DNA of 64,000 nucleotides from Listeria monocytogenes (GCF_041765605.1 NZ_CP168900.1:450001-514000); one strand, 5' to 3'; shown: positions 25,411-34,047, counted from the first letter of the stretch. Notes: generated by a model not told the origin, from the letters alone. Translations and numbers: made by a program.

Positions 25411-26069
25411 AAAATACTCCAAATGAAACTCAAATGCTAAAAATTATACCCAAACTAGGCAAATACGCAAAAGGAAAAGCAGTCGAAAATGCGCTAGTCA
25501 GTCTATCAGAATCAAGTTCTGAAAAAATTCGAGCTGCTGCGATAGACGCTTTACTAACTAACTCTCATAAACGCATCAAGAACTTAGTAATGGCTCATAT
25601 GTCTGATACAAAAGAAGTTAAAACAAAGTGTTTCGAGTATATGGGTTATCACAGAATGAAGCAAGCAGAACCAATTCTTTTAGCGCATTTAAATGACGTT
25701 GATCGTTGGGTTCGGTATTTTGCAGTTTTAAATCTTGGTGATTTGGGGGCTTATGACGTAATAGAGGGTGTAGAAAAACATTTAGAAAATGAAACCAGTG
25801 ACGTGGTGAAATCTGGATGTTACTCCACCTCGGTATTATTAAGTGAGACGGAAGCTGAAAAGGATTGTTATGAACAAAAGCTAATCCAATTACTAAATTC
25901 ATCTGATGAAGTAGCACGATATGTAACGATTAATAATTTAGCAGATCTAAAAAACCATCTCAAAAGAGAGCAAATAATTAATGCTTTTTATGCTCGCCTG
26001 CAAATTGAATCAGATGAAGAAAATATAACTACACTAAAAAACGCAATTCGGTCATTGAAATATTGGTGA
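25380..26069 (+). CDS. HEAT-repeat protein (immunity-array member 1)
   Basis: A 229-aa all-helical protein with about five HEAT-like repeats. Repeat ends include VENALVSLSESSSEKIRAAA, AEPILLAHLNDVDRWVRYFA and KLIQLLNSSDEVARYVTINN. HEAT-repeat proteins act as protein-binding scaffolds, and many polymorphic toxin loci carry them as immunity proteins. The start is TTG 25380 with GGAG 8 nt upstream; no in-frame ATG is better placed. A second protein of nearly the same size and type (228 aa) lies at 29708-30394. Confidence 0.75.
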   Translation: MDAKQLLQTLKNTPNETQMLKIIPKLGKYAKGKAVENALVSLSESSSEKIRAAAIDALLTNSHKRIKNLVMAHMSDTKEVKTKCFEYMGYHRMKQAEPILLAHLNDVDRWVRYFAVLNLGDLGAYDVIEGVEKHLENETSDVVKSGCYSTSVLLSETEAEKDCYEQKLIQLLNSSDEVARYVTINNLADLKNHLKREQIINAFYARLQIESDEENITTLKNAIRSLKYW

Positions 26070-26094
26070 GAATTAATTTGATAACCCGAAATAG

Positions 26095-26202
26095 GATGAA
26101 GTTCTTGGCTTTAAAGATGGAAAAGTACTAAATGAAAAACAACTGAATAATTTTCGGAAAATCCTGATTCAAGAGAAGGGGATAATCAATTGGAAAAAAT
26201 GA
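26095..26202 (+). pseudogene. Toxin-tip-like remnant before an immunity-like gene
   Basis: An open frame of 35 codons between stops reads VLGFKDGKVLNEKQLNNF and ends GIINWKK. The stretch looks like protein sequence of the kind found in zincin-like or nuclease toxin tips, but it has no start and no conserved catalytic part. It sits directly in front of the gene at 26190 and overlaps its TTG. Best read as the fossil of a tip whose immunity gene remained. Confidence 0.4.
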
Positions 26203-26777
26203 CACTGAAAAAGAAGACCTATGCTAACTTTAATAAAGAATTTGCTAAGGTATTTAATTCAGATAATTCCCTACCTGAAAATATTTTTAATACTAAGTTC
26301 CATAATTTTTTCGTTTATGATATGGATTATTTTTACGAAGAAACAGGTTGGGAATGGATTTTACAAATTTCATCTAATAATAAAGTGAAAAACTTGTTCT
26401 TTACCAGCGCAACTGAAAAAAATTCAGATTATACTATAGCTGAGATTCCTACTTCGCTTAATCCTAAACAGATTTTAGAGCAAATGGATATTTTAGAAAA
26501 CGAATCTGAGGATAAAAAGAACACCTTCTTTTTAACCTTCAATGAAGCTTGTTTGTTTTCTAATGTAAGTAACTGGGGACTATATTTTGTTAATGAATTT
26601 AATTTCGTTATTTTAGCTCTGGAGGAAGATTTTCCAGAACAAAATGCATTTTCCCATTTAGAAAGTATGACTAAAGAGGAATTTACCAAACATTTTCAAG
26701 AATGGTCCGTTTGGCTTGAAAAAGATAATTTGAATTTTTTAAAAGAATTTAATGAAGTGTTTTTTGCTAAAAGTTAA
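26190..26777 (+). CDS. Unknown cytosolic protein, candidate immunity protein
   Basis: A 195-aa soluble, acidic protein rich in Phe, Asn and Glu, with no TM segment and no family I can name. It contains paired aromatic motifs (FFVYDMDYFYEETGWEWIL, FSNVSNWGLYFVNEFN) and ends with a helical FLKEFNEVFF. TTG 26190 with AAGGGGA 7 nt upstream is preferred; ATG 26199 is the alternative. Its place directly after a toxin-tip-like remnant and its size and acidity are typical of immunity proteins. Confidence 0.65.
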   Translation: MEKMTLKKKTYANFNKEFAKVFNSDNSLPENIFNTKFHNFFVYDMDYFYEETGWEWILQISSNNKVKNLFFTSATEKNSDYTIAEIPTSLNPKQILEQMDILENESEDKKNTFFLTFNEACLFSNVSNWGLYFVNEFNFVILALEEDFPEQNAFSHLESMTKEEFTKHFQEWSVWLEKDNLNFLKEFNEVFFAKS

Positions 26778-26808
26778 TTGATTATGAAATCCTAAGGAGG
26801 AACCAAAA

Positions 26809-27363
26809 ATGTCCACAAAATTTATGTACGAAAGATTACTAAAATGCCAAGAAGCAAATAAACTAGTAGCCATCTACGCATCACGCGAAGACGAATATTT
26901 CGAGGCGGGCTACATTGAAGCAGTTACAGCGAGTGATGTTATGTTTCGCTCGCGACGTTCGGACGGTTACGAAGAGGGACATGTTGTTCTTCCGTTAGAA
27001 TTAGTGTACCGAATAGAAATTGACACGGCACATCTAAAAACAGCCGAACTACTCGCAAAACATCTTAATCAACCAATCAGCTCAGGATTATTTGAGAAAG
27101 CACCAAACAAAAAGCATTCTCTTTTCGAAATTGCCGCTGATTATGTATACCAAAGTAAAGAGATAATCTTTATTGACATCATAGGCGATGAGACTCCAGC
27201 AATTGGAATGATCGCTGAAAACGAATATGAAGGATTAGAAATTACTTTAGTGGATGACGAAGGTCGATTAGATGGAACTTGTTGGATAAAAAAAGAAGAT
27301 ATTCTAGCCCTGCGTTTCGGCGGCAGTGTAGAACAAGATTTGATGAACAAACTAAAAAAATAA
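26809..27363 (+). CDS. Tandem-domain protein related to the orphan at 14.4 kb
   Basis: A 184-aa protein made of two similar halves. Half one: REDEYFEAGYIEAV, SDGYEEGHVVL, LVYRIEID. Half two: GDETPAIGMIAE, GLEITLVDDEGRLDGTCWI, EDILALRF. Each half has the strand pattern of a small beta-barrel followed by a helix. The same plan is found at 14404-14919. TAAGGAGG precedes the ATG and a terminator hairpin follows. The family is unknown to me; an immunity or adaptor role is inferred from the array. Confidence 0.65.
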   Translation: MSTKFMYERLLKCQEANKLVAIYASREDEYFEAGYIEAVTASDVMFRSRRSDGYEEGHVVLPLELVYRIEIDTAHLKTAELLAKHLNQPISSGLFEKAPNKKHSLFEIAADYVYQSKEIIFIDIIGDETPAIGMIAENEYEGLEITLVDDEGRLDGTCWIKKEDILALRFGGSVEQDLMNKLKK

Positions 27364-27369
27364 ACTAAG

Positions 27370-27403
27370 AATAAGCCCTCCATTTTTACAGGGAGGGCTT
27401 ATT
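27370..27403 (+). terminator. Hairpin terminator inside the immunity array
   Basis: ATAAGCCCTCC pairs with GGAGGGCTTAT around a 10-nt loop. Only a weak T tract follows, so some read-through is likely. Confidence 0.6.
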
Positions 27404-27527
27404 ATAAAAGTAAGAGATATAAATAATACATATCAAAAGAATAAACACTACGGGAGGATATGCAAGATAGGAAGAATATAATTCTAGGAAACAAAAAAGA
27501 AGAAAATAACCAAATTAGGAGATTGAA

Positions 27528-27692
27528 ATGGATTCAATTTTGAAATTAATAATGGATTTGGAATTCATCGGCATAATTATAATGTGTATAGTTATTATAG
27601 ATTTTAAGAAAGACAACTTCTTTTCGAGGTGTATGCAAGTATTAATAGTGCTAACTTTATTTGTGGTTACGGGGATAACTATCTACTTTTAA
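27528..27692 (+). CDS. 54-aa two-TM membrane peptide (immunity-array pair, first gene)
   Basis: ATG 27528 preceded by TTAGGAG. Two TM helices (LEFIGIIIMCIVII and VLIVLTLFVVTGITIYF) flank a short charged loop (DFKKDNFFSR). It is followed after 18 nt by another two-TM peptide gene. Together they look like a second, orphan copy of the two-gene membrane immunity module. Too short for routine calling; kept because of its ribosome site, hydrophobic pattern and pairing. Confidence 0.55.
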   Translation: MDSILKLIMDLEFIGIIIMCIVIIDFKKDNFFSRCMQVLIVLTLFVVTGITIYF

Positions 27693-27710
27693 GAAGGTTA
27701 GGGGGATAAT

Positions 27711-27881
27711 ATGCTACTTGTGATAATAATATATTTTGTTTTTCTACTTATATTAATTATTGGCTATGAAACGAGACGTAAGAAAAACAATAAAACCATC
27801 CTTAACAATATAGCTATCATTATTTTCCTTCTAGCCCTTATAGTTTATTGTATAATGCTAGTTCCTCGGTTGGACATGTAA
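27711..27881 (+). CDS. 56-aa two-TM membrane peptide (immunity-array pair, second gene)
   Basis: ATG 27711 follows TTAGGGGGA. TM1 is LLVIIIYFVFLLILIIGY, then a basic loop (ETRRKKNNK) and TM2 AIIIFLLALIVYCIML. The basic loop places it inside the cell with both termini outside. It is the partner of the preceding 54-aa gene in the repeated small-pair layout. Confidence 0.55.
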   Translation: MLLVIIIYFVFLLILIIGYETRRKKNNKTILNNIAIIIFLLALIVYCIMLVPRLDM

Positions 27882-28001
27882 CGAATGAAAGCCACTATAG
27901 AAGAATTAGCGTTTGAAATCTCAATATTGATCTCTATTCAAATTTACAGTGGGCTATGTAAAGTGAAGAGAAAATCATTATGAACATTATAGGTAACAAT
28001 C

Positions 28002-28358
28002 ATGATTGAATTTATTATAAATGTATCAATAAATTTTATTACATTTGCAATTTGTTTCATTCCGCTGCATCTCTCAGAAAAAACTAAAGGTATCTTGGAA
28101 AAAATAGGTGCAAGCATACTTTTTGCGGGGATTATGATAGTTGGAACAGGTATTTTCATAAGCAGTAGTGAAACCCTGAAATCATATATTTATGTGATTT
28201 TGGTAGTGCAAATAATTATTTTGTGCATCGAGCTTTTATTAGTTTTATGGAGTAAACGTAAAGGAAAGTCTACAATTTTATCTATCCTATCAGCAACATT
28301 AGCTATAGTCGCTTTAGGAATATATATTTATTATGTTATAGAGAGTTTTATTTATTGA
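28002..28358 (+). CDS. Four-TM membrane protein, candidate immunity protein
   Basis: A 118-aa protein with four TM segments (about 5-24, 35-54, 60-82, 92-115) and short basic loops (SEKTKGILEKIG, WSKRKGKS). No catalytic motif is present. It may be equivalent to a fused version of the two small membrane proteins in the neighbouring pairs (three-plus-two or two-plus-two TM). The ribosome site before ATG 28002 is weak, so the start is uncertain. Confidence 0.55.
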   Translation: MIEFIINVSINFITFAICFIPLHLSEKTKGILEKIGASILFAGIMIVGTGIFISSSETLKSYIYVILVVQIIILCIELLLVLWSKRKGKSTILSILSATLAIVALGIYIYYVIESFIY

Positions 28359-28445
28359 AAATTATTTTCCGAAGATAGGAAAATTTGCAGAAATAAAGAA
28401 AAAATAATAAAAAAGAATTAATAATCAGTGATTCGCCTAGCTTAG

Positions 28446-28528
28446 CAGTATTTTCCTGATATTGAGGAAAACTTAAACAGTTAGATAATAACAAAAAGAT
28501 TTCGGAACACAAGCAAAGAGAAGGTTGA
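28446..28528 (+). pseudogene. Frameshifted remnant before an immunity-like pair
   Basis: One frame reads YFPDIEENLNS and stops; the next frame continues LDNNKKISEHKQREG and stops. Together they look like a single coding stretch broken by a frameshift. It lies just upstream of the membrane-protein pair at 28549. The evidence is weak because the segment is short. Confidence 0.3.
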
Positions 28529-28548
28529 GTGTATAAGATTGAAGTAAA

Positions 28549-28836
28549 TTGAAAATTGGAGTTGAATATTTATTGGCTTTTATCAAAAAAAATAGCTTTC
28601 TACTGTTTTTAATATTATTTCTCATGAGTTCCATTTTAATTCATATGTTTTTTTATAATTTTCTCACAGATATTATTGTAACTGTGTTTTTGGGATTAGA
28701 AACAATTTTTATTGTTATTATCTCACTAGAAATTATGGATGTTAAAAAGATAAGAAAGCGGACAAAAAGAATTATAGAAATATATTTTTTAACCTTACTT
28801 GGTATAACAGTAATCACGTCATATTTATTTTATTAA
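28549..28836 (+). CDS. Candidate orphan membrane immunity protein A (three TM)
   Basis: A 95-aa protein with three TM helices, ending GITVITSYLFY. Its helix spacing and ending resemble the 89-aa protein at 24691 (IIISSFFLY). The TTG at 28549 has a poor ribosome site; a TTG at 28573 after TTGGAG would give 87 aa, closer to the 89-aa relative. It is followed after 15 nt by a 56-aa gene, repeating the order seen after the WapA-like gene. An orphan immunity function is inferred. Confidence 0.6.
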   Translation: MKIGVEYLLAFIKKNSFLLFLILFLMSSILIHMFFYNFLTDIIVTVFLGLETIFIVIISLEIMDVKKIRKRTKRIIEIYFLTLLGITVITSYLFY

Positions 28837-28851
28837 GGAGGTTTTTCTATC

Positions 28852-29022
28852 ATGGCTATCTCAATTGCAGCTTTGATTAACCTAGTAATAATTGCAGGAT
28901 TATATTTAATTAAAAAAAGTAGGATAAGTATGATATTTAAAGGTATATGTGCTGTTGTCCTATGTACTTTTTCAGTTGGAATGTATGCTTATCTCGGGGT
29001 TTATGTCGGATTGTTGGGCTAA
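28852..29022 (+). CDS. Candidate orphan membrane immunity protein B (56 aa, two TM)
   Basis: ATG 28852 preceded by AAGGAGG 9-10 nt upstream. TM1 ALINLVIIAGLYLI, basic loop KKSRISMIFKG, TM2 ICAVVLCTFSVGMYAYL, end GVYVGLLG. It resembles the 59-aa protein at 24981 in length, loop position and its Y-rich, GL-ending tail. Second gene of a repeated two-gene module. Confidence 0.6.
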   Translation: MAISIAALINLVIIAGLYLIKKSRISMIFKGICAVVLCTFSVGMYAYLGVYVGLLG

Positions 29023-29085
29023 GGGATTTGTGAAAAAGAGGCGGAATAAACGAAGTCCAAAGCATACACAGAAAAGAGGGCTGTT

Positions 29086-29673
29086 ATGATAAACCTAGAA
29101 TGGGAAGAACTAGACCAACTGGAGATAGAGGAAAAGGTTCAAGAGGTATTAGATTATAGCTATAATACCTGGATATCTGATAAGAAGAATATTCGTTATT
29201 TTGTACGGGCGTTTTATATTAGATGGGATATGTTGGTTGATATGTATGAAGTGGAAGATGATGAGACGGAAGGCGATAAGTTAAAATATATGTATGATTT
29301 CGGCATTAGCGAGCTGGGAAATATTACAGAGGTTGACTGGATAATGGGTTATTGCATGCTAATTAATCCAATCTATTTTGAAGAAAATGATAATTATTTG
29401 GAACTTGAGGAGAAAGGGCAGGAAATGCTTTGTAATGTAGCAATAAATAACCCGGATGACGTCTTTTTGACTTCTTTTGGTATACCTGAAAAAGATTATT
29501 TGAAATGGAAAATAGCGAACAGAGAGCAACTTATTCAGTACGGGGAAGATAATTTTAGCTATGACTCAGAGTTTTCGAGATATTTTAAACATATTATAAA
29601 TTGCAGGGCGAATGAAGAGGTGGAAAAAGAAAGCTTTCTGAAGAAGATTGTGCGCAGGTGGAAGCAACGATGA
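29086..29673 (+). CDS. Unknown acidic protein, candidate immunity protein
   Basis: A 195-aa soluble protein, strongly acidic (EVEDDETEGDKLKYMYDFG), with many aromatic residues and a basic end (KKIVRRWKQR). No family is recognised. The ATG follows AGAGGG. Size, acidity and place in the array fit an immunity protein against a basic toxin, but nothing in the sequence proves it. Confidence 0.6.
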   Translation: MINLEWEELDQLEIEEKVQEVLDYSYNTWISDKKNIRYFVRAFYIRWDMLVDMYEVEDDETEGDKLKYMYDFGISELGNITEVDWIMGYCMLINPIYFEENDNYLELEEKGQEMLCNVAINNPDDVFLTSFGIPEKDYLKWKIANREQLIQYGEDNFSYDSEFSRYFKHIINCRANEEVEKESFLKKIVRRWKQR

Positions 29674-29707
29674 GATTCCATTTGGAGGTGGGAGTATATG
29701 CTAAAAA

Positions 29708-30394
29708 ATGAAAAAAATTCTCAATGAAATTAAAACTATTATCCAGCAAAAACCTTTTGATTATGAGAAGGCAGAAGATTTGATAAGTGAGTTAAATCTT
29801 GAAGAGGCCCCACTAGAATTGGAGAACATCTTACTAGCTAGCATAAATAATAGCGATGAGAACGCTCGAATATTTGCCTATGAGTATTTATATTATTTTG
29901 ATAGCGAAGCGGTTTTTCAAGCAGCCCTCATAGGGACAACGGACGACGATGATTTAGTTCAAATGTGCTCCATAGAGATTTTAGGAAATTTGGCTAAAGT
30001 AGAAAGTCTCCCGTATTTAAAGAAGGCGTTGGGCGATAACAACCCTGATGTACGTTGCTTTGCTGCTGAATCAATCGGTTTTATAGGAACTGACGAAGCG
30101 AAGATAATGCTGGAAAAACAGTTACATAAAGAAACGGACTCTTTTGCAAAAGTAGGAATATACTCAGCCTTGCATTTTCTGGGTGATGAAGCAATGCTTT
30201 CCAATATTATTGCCCTACTAGATGATAGCTACCATTTGACGATAATAAGGAGCCTGAGAGTGCTAGAAGACTGTATCAATCAAGCTAATAAAGAAATGAT
30301 AAAATCTAGTACCAAGAACCTTTTAGAGCGGGATATTCCAATATCAGTGAAAGAAGCAGCAGAAATTGTTTTGGAGAAACTTAAAAGAGAGTAA
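29708..30394 (+). CDS. HEAT-repeat protein (immunity-array member 2)
   Basis: A 228-aa helical repeat protein. HEAT-like units include ENILLASINNSDENARIFAY, AALIGTTDDDDLVQMCSIEI, YLKKALGDNNPDVRCFAAES and MLEKQLHKETDSFAKVGIYS. Its size and repeat style match the protein at 25380, so the array holds two diverged copies of the same type. The start ATG 29708 follows GGAGGTGGGAG in the gap after the preceding gene. Confidence 0.75.
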   Translation: MKKILNEIKTIIQQKPFDYEKAEDLISELNLEEAPLELENILLASINNSDENARIFAYEYLYYFDSEAVFQAALIGTTDDDDLVQMCSIEILGNLAKVESLPYLKKALGDNNPDVRCFAAESIGFIGTDEAKIMLEKQLHKETDSFAKVGIYSALHFLGDEAMLSNIIALLDDSYHLTIIRSLRVLEDCINQANKEMIKSSTKNLLERDIPISVKEAAEIVLEKLKRE

Positions 30395-30439
30395 ATTTTA
30401 TGCCAAGTTTAATCATAATTCAAAAAGGAGTTTATACAA

Positions 30440-30829
30440 ATGACATACGAAGAATTCACAGAATTAGCTCAAAGCTTTTTAAAGAAAGATGAGGATGGCC
30501 AACCGTTAACGCACGGTGAGAAATTAATCGTCGCGCAATATATTTATGAAGATTACGTGCCGATGGATGGTTTTCTATTAACGTACTTTAATGTTAATGC
30601 AGAAATGTTGGAACTTTTAATAGAGGCATATACGAAATTGGACGATAAAGCCAATCTAGAGCTAGTACAAGCATTTGCTACATGGACTAAAAAAATTAAT
30701 CGTTTAGATGATTATTCTGCGGTTATTTCTAAGTTAAGTGATGAAGACTGGGAGTTTTTAGATAATATTTCAGATAACTATCCGTTAGGTGAAGAAGAGT
30801 CTTATTCCAACATTTTACTTGAAGAATAA
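30440..30829 (+). CDS. Small acidic helical protein, candidate immunity protein
   Basis: A 129-aa protein, very acidic, mostly helical by composition (SFLKKDEDGQPLTHGEK, LLIEAYTKLDDKANLELV) and ending GEEESYSNILLEE. AAAAAGGAG precedes the ATG. It is the last intact gene of the array before the terminator at 31047. No family is recognised; the immunity role is inferred from context. Confidence 0.55.
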   Translation: MTYEEFTELAQSFLKKDEDGQPLTHGEKLIVAQYIYEDYVPMDGFLLTYFNVNAEMLELLIEAYTKLDDKANLELVQAFATWTKKINRLDDYSAVISKLSDEDWEFLDNISDNYPLGEEESYSNILLEE

Positions 30830-31046
30830 AATGCCAAAAGAGATCGAATCTCGTCTTCTTTCTTTACCTATTATCAGAACATGTCAATTTTGTGCATTGT
30901 TATGTTCCACTGGAAAAATAAGGTGATTTTTATAGCAAAACTAGTAAAAGATAAAATTTTTATTCGTGGTATAAAGATTAAACTCGAAGAAATCAATTCT
31001 CAGTTCAGAAACAAAAAGAACTATCAACCAGCAACGCATACAAAGT

Positions 31047-31086
31047 AAAAAGATAACACAATCACACCGTGTTATCTTTTTTTGTA
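31047..31086 (+). terminator. Terminator closing the WapA/immunity array
   Basis: AAAAGATAACAC pairs with GTGTTATCTTTT (12 bp, 9-nt loop), with a T run following. The interval 30830-31046 holds only an unconvincing 41-codon open frame. Confidence 0.85.
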
Positions 31087-31117
31087 TACATTTCACCAAA
31101 AATCTCGACATCCTTAT

Positions 31118-31142
31118 GTGTTGTTTTGAACATAAAGGGTAG
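31118..31142 (+). promoter_or_regulatory. Possible SigB promoter upstream of inlA
   Basis: GTGTT, a 14-bp spacer and GGGTAG fit the SigB pattern GTTT-N13-15-GGGWAW with one change in each element. It abuts the PrfA box. SigB control of inlA is established in the literature. Confidence 0.5.
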
Positions 31143-31145
31143 AGG

Positions 31146-31187
31146 ATAACATAAGTTAATTCTTTTTTGGGGAAAAATAGCTATTAT
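31146..31187 (+). promoter_or_regulatory. PrfA box and PrfA-dependent -10 of inlAB
   Basis: ATAACATAAGTTAA (31146-31159) matches TTAACA-NN-TGTTAA with two changes and is the known inlA box. A TATTAT at 31182-31187 follows after 22 bp, the standard PrfA box to -10 distance. Predicted start about 31194. Confidence 0.88.
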
Positions 31188-31193
31188 TATTTA

Positions 31194-31590
31194 ATGGGCT
31201 TTGAAAGGGGTGATTATATAGAAGAAGTGAAAAAAAGAGAGTTTTGGCGGGAAGAGTGCGGGGCTTGAGTTCGTCAATAATAGACCATTTTAAAAGGTGG
31301 AATGACACGTGTGGTATCAACATAACATGATTTGCATGGTTGAATTCCTATTAAGCTTCGATAGTGAAATACATAAAAATATTATATATAGGGAAAATGT
31401 GCTGGAACGAACGAGATGAAAGATATCACTAAGCGGCTCCGTAGATAGATTAGCTACTGAATACCATAGGAACAATTCATGGGGCGCATAGTTTAATAAA
31501 GTAAGCAGACATGATTTTTCGGATGCAGGAGAAAATCCTATACAACGAAACCTGATATTGTTTCTAACTATTGAAAAAGGAGTGTATATA
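31194..31590 (+). promoter_or_regulatory. Long 5' leader of inlA mRNA
   Basis: About 397 nt separate the PrfA-dependent start from the inlA GTG. No gene with a ribosome site is seen in it. It ends with AAAAGGAG 8 nt before GTG 31591. Long leaders with regulatory roles are known for Listeria virulence genes; no defined riboswitch was recognised here. Confidence 0.6.
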
Positions 31591-33993
31591 GTGAGAAGAA
31601 AACGATATGTATGGTTGAAAAGTATACTAGTAGCAATATTAGTACTTGGCAGTGGAGTATGGATTAACACGAGTAACGGGACAAATGCTCAGGCAGCTAC
31701 AATTACACAAGATACTCCTATTAATCAGATTTTTACAGATACAGCTCTAGCGGAAAAAATGAAGACGGTCTTAGGAAAAACGAATGTAACAGACACGGTC
31801 TCGCAAACAGATCTAGACCAAGTTACGACGCTTCAGGCGGATAGATTAGGGATAAAATCTATCGATGGATTGGAATACTTGAACAATTTAACACAAATAA
31901 ATTTCAGCAATAATCAACTGACGGATATAACGCCACTTAAAGATTTAACTAAGTTAGTTGATATTTTGATGAATAATAATCAAATAGCAGATATAACTCC
32001 GCTAGCTAATTTGTCGAATCTAACTGGTTTGACTTTGTTCAACAATCAGATAACGGACATAGACCCGCTTAAAAATCTAACAAATTTAAATCGGCTAGAA
32101 CTATCTAGTAACACGATTAGTGATATTAGTGCGCTTTCAGGTTTAACTAATCTACAGCAATTATCTTTTGGTAATCAAGTGACAGATTTAAAACCATTAG
32201 CTAATTTAACAACACTAGAACGACTAGATATTTCAAGTAATAAGGTGTCGGATATTAGTGTTCTGGCTAAATTAACCAATTTAGAAAGTCTTATCGCTAC
32301 TAACAACCAAATAAGTGATATAACTCCACTTGGGATTTTAACAAATTTGGACGAATTATCCTTAAATGGTAACCAGTTAAAAGATATAGGCACATTGGCG
32401 AGTTTAACAAACCTTACAGATTTAGATTTAGCAAATAACCAAATTAGTAATCTAGCACCACTGTCGGGTCTAACAAAACTAACTGAGTTAAAACTGGGAG
32501 CTAACCAAATAAGTAACATCAGTCCCCTAGCTGGTCTAACCGCACTCACTAACTTAGAGCTAAATGAAAATCAGTTAGAAGATATTAGCCCAATTTCTAA
32601 CCTGAAAAATCTCACATATTTAACGTTATACTTTAATAATATAAGTGATATAAGCCCAGTTTCTAGTTTAACAAAGCTTCAAAGATTATTTTTCTATAAT
32701 AACAAGGTAAGTGACGTAAGCTCGCTTGCGAGTTTAACCAATATTAATTGGCTTTCGGCTGGGCATAACCAAATTAGCGACCTTACACCATTGGCTAATT
32801 TAACAAGAATTACCCAATTAGGGTTGAATGATCAAGCATGGACAAATGCACCAGTAAACTACAAAGCAAATGTATCCATTCCAAACACGGTGAAAAATGT
32901 GACTGGCGCTTTGATTGCACCAGCTACTATTAGCGATGGCGGTAGTTACGCAGAACCTGATATAACATGGAACTTACCTAGTTATACCAATGAAGTAAGT
33001 TATACCTTTAACCAATCTGTCACTATTGGAAAAGGAACGACAACATTTAGTGGAACTGTGACGCAGCCACTTAAGGCAATTTTTAATGCTAAGTTTCATG
33101 TGGACGGCAAAGAAACAACCAAAGAAGTGGAAGCTGGGAATTTATTGACTGAACCAGCTAAGCCTGTAAAAGAAGGTTATACATTTGTTGGGTGGTTTGA
33201 TGCCCAAACCGGCGGAACTAAATGGAATTTCAGTACGGATAAAATGCCGACAAATGACATCGATTTATATGCGCAATTTAGTATTAACAGCTACACAGCA
33301 ACGTTTGATAATGACGGTGTAACAACATCTCAAACAGTAGATTATCAAGGCTTGCTACAAGAACCTACGGCACCAACAAAAGAAGGTTATACTTTCAAAG
33401 GCTGGTATGACGCAAAAACTGGCGGTGACAAGTGGGATTTTGCAACTAGTAAAATGCCTGCTAAAAACATCACCTTATATGCTCAATATAGCGCCAATAG
33501 CTATACAGCAACCTTTGATGTTGATGGAAAAACAACGACTCAAGCAGTAGACTATCAAGGACTTCTAAAAGAACCAAAAACGCCAACAAAAGCCGGATAT
33601 ACTTTCAAAGGTTGGTATGACGAAAAAACAGATGGTAAAAAATGGGATTTTGCGACAGATAAAATGCCAGCAAATGATATTACGCTGTACGCTCAATTCA
33701 CGAAAAATCCTGTGGCACCACCAACAACTGGAGGGAACACTCCGCCGACTACAAATAACGGAGGGAACACTACATCACCTTCCGCAAATATACCTGGAAG
33801 CAACACATCTAACACATCAACTGGGAATTCAGCTAGCACAACAAGTACAATGAACGCTTATGACCCTTATAATTCAAAAGAAGCTTCACTCCCTACAACT
33901 GGCGATAGCGATAATGCGCTCTACCTGTTGATAGGGTTATTAGCAGTAGGAACTGCAGTGGCTCTTACTAAAAAAGCACGTGCTAGTAAATAG
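31591..33993 (+). CDS. inlA: Internalin A, E-cadherin-binding invasion protein
   Basis: Cell-wall-anchored invasin that binds human E-cadherin and drives entry into epithelial cells. The 800-aa product has a signal peptide (1-35), a cap, about 15 leucine-rich repeats of 22 aa ([18 protein letters not shown] pattern, about 77-414), and an Ig-like inter-repeat region. B-repeats follow ([26 protein letters not shown]), then a Pro/Gly/Thr-rich wall spacer, LPTTG at 767-771, a hydrophobic helix and a KKARASK tail for sortase A. GTG 31591 gives the known 800 aa; the frame extends to a TTG at 31558 that has no ribosome site. No premature stop is present, so full surface anchoring is expected. A terminator lies between inlA and inlB. 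Confidence 0.98.
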   Translation: MRRKRYVWLKSILVAILVLGSGVWINTSNGTNAQAATITQDTPINQIFTDTALAEKMKTVLGKTNVTDTVSQTDLDQVTTLQADRLGIKSIDGLEYLNNLTQINFSNNQLTDITPLKDLTKLVDILMNNNQIADITPLANLSNLTGLTLFNNQITDIDPLKNLTNLNRLELSSNTISDISALSGLTNLQQLSFGNQVTDLKPLANLTTLERLDISSNKVSDISVLAKLTNLESLIATNNQISDITPLGILTNLDELSLNGNQLKDIGTLASLTNLTDLDLANNQISNLAPLSGLTKLTELKLGANQISNISPLAGLTALTNLELNENQLEDISPISNLKNLTYLTLYFNNISDISPVSSLTKLQRLFFYNNKVSDVSSLASLTNINWLSAGHNQISDLTPLANLTRITQLGLNDQAWTNAPVNYKANVSIPNTVKNVTGALIAPATISDGGSYAEPDITWNLPSYTNEVSYTFNQSVTIGKGTTTFSGTVTQPLKAIFNAKFHVDGKETTKEVEAGNLLTEPAKPVKEGYTFVGWFDAQTGGTKWNFSTDKMPTNDIDLYAQFSINSYTATFDNDGVTTSQTVDYQGLLQEPTAPTKEGYTFKGWYDAKTGGDKWDFATSKMPAKNITLYAQYSANSYTATFDVDGKTTTQAVDYQGLLKEPKTPTKAGYTFKGWYDEKTDGKKWDFATDKMPANDITLYAQFTKNPVAPPTTGGNTPPTTNNGGNTTSPSANIPGSNTSNTSTGNSASTTSTMNAYDPYNSKEASLPTTGDSDNALYLLIGLLAVGTAVALTKKARASK

Positions 33994-34005
33994 AAGTAGT
34001 GTAAA

Positions 34006-34047
34006 GAGCTAGATGTGGTTTTCGGACTATATCTAGCCTTTTTTATT
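34006..34047 (+). terminator. Terminator between inlA and inlB
   Basis: A 7-bp stem, GCTAGAT with ATCTAGC, has a long loop and is followed by CC and six T residues. It is moderate, allowing the partial read-through into inlB that is known for this pair. Confidence 0.6.

Noticed and set aside
27885..27983. 32-codon frame starting MKATIEELAFEIS
   Set aside because: No convincing ribosome site and too short to separate from chance in AT-rich DNA.
30923..31048. 41-codon open frame (GTG start) between the immunity array and its terminator
   Set aside because: The ribosome site is poor and there is no recognisable pattern; it could be a remnant, but chance is as likely.
31558..31590. Extended inlA start at TTG 31558
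   Set aside because: No ribosome site lies before it, while GTG 31591 has AAAAGGAG at the right distance and gives the known 800 aa.
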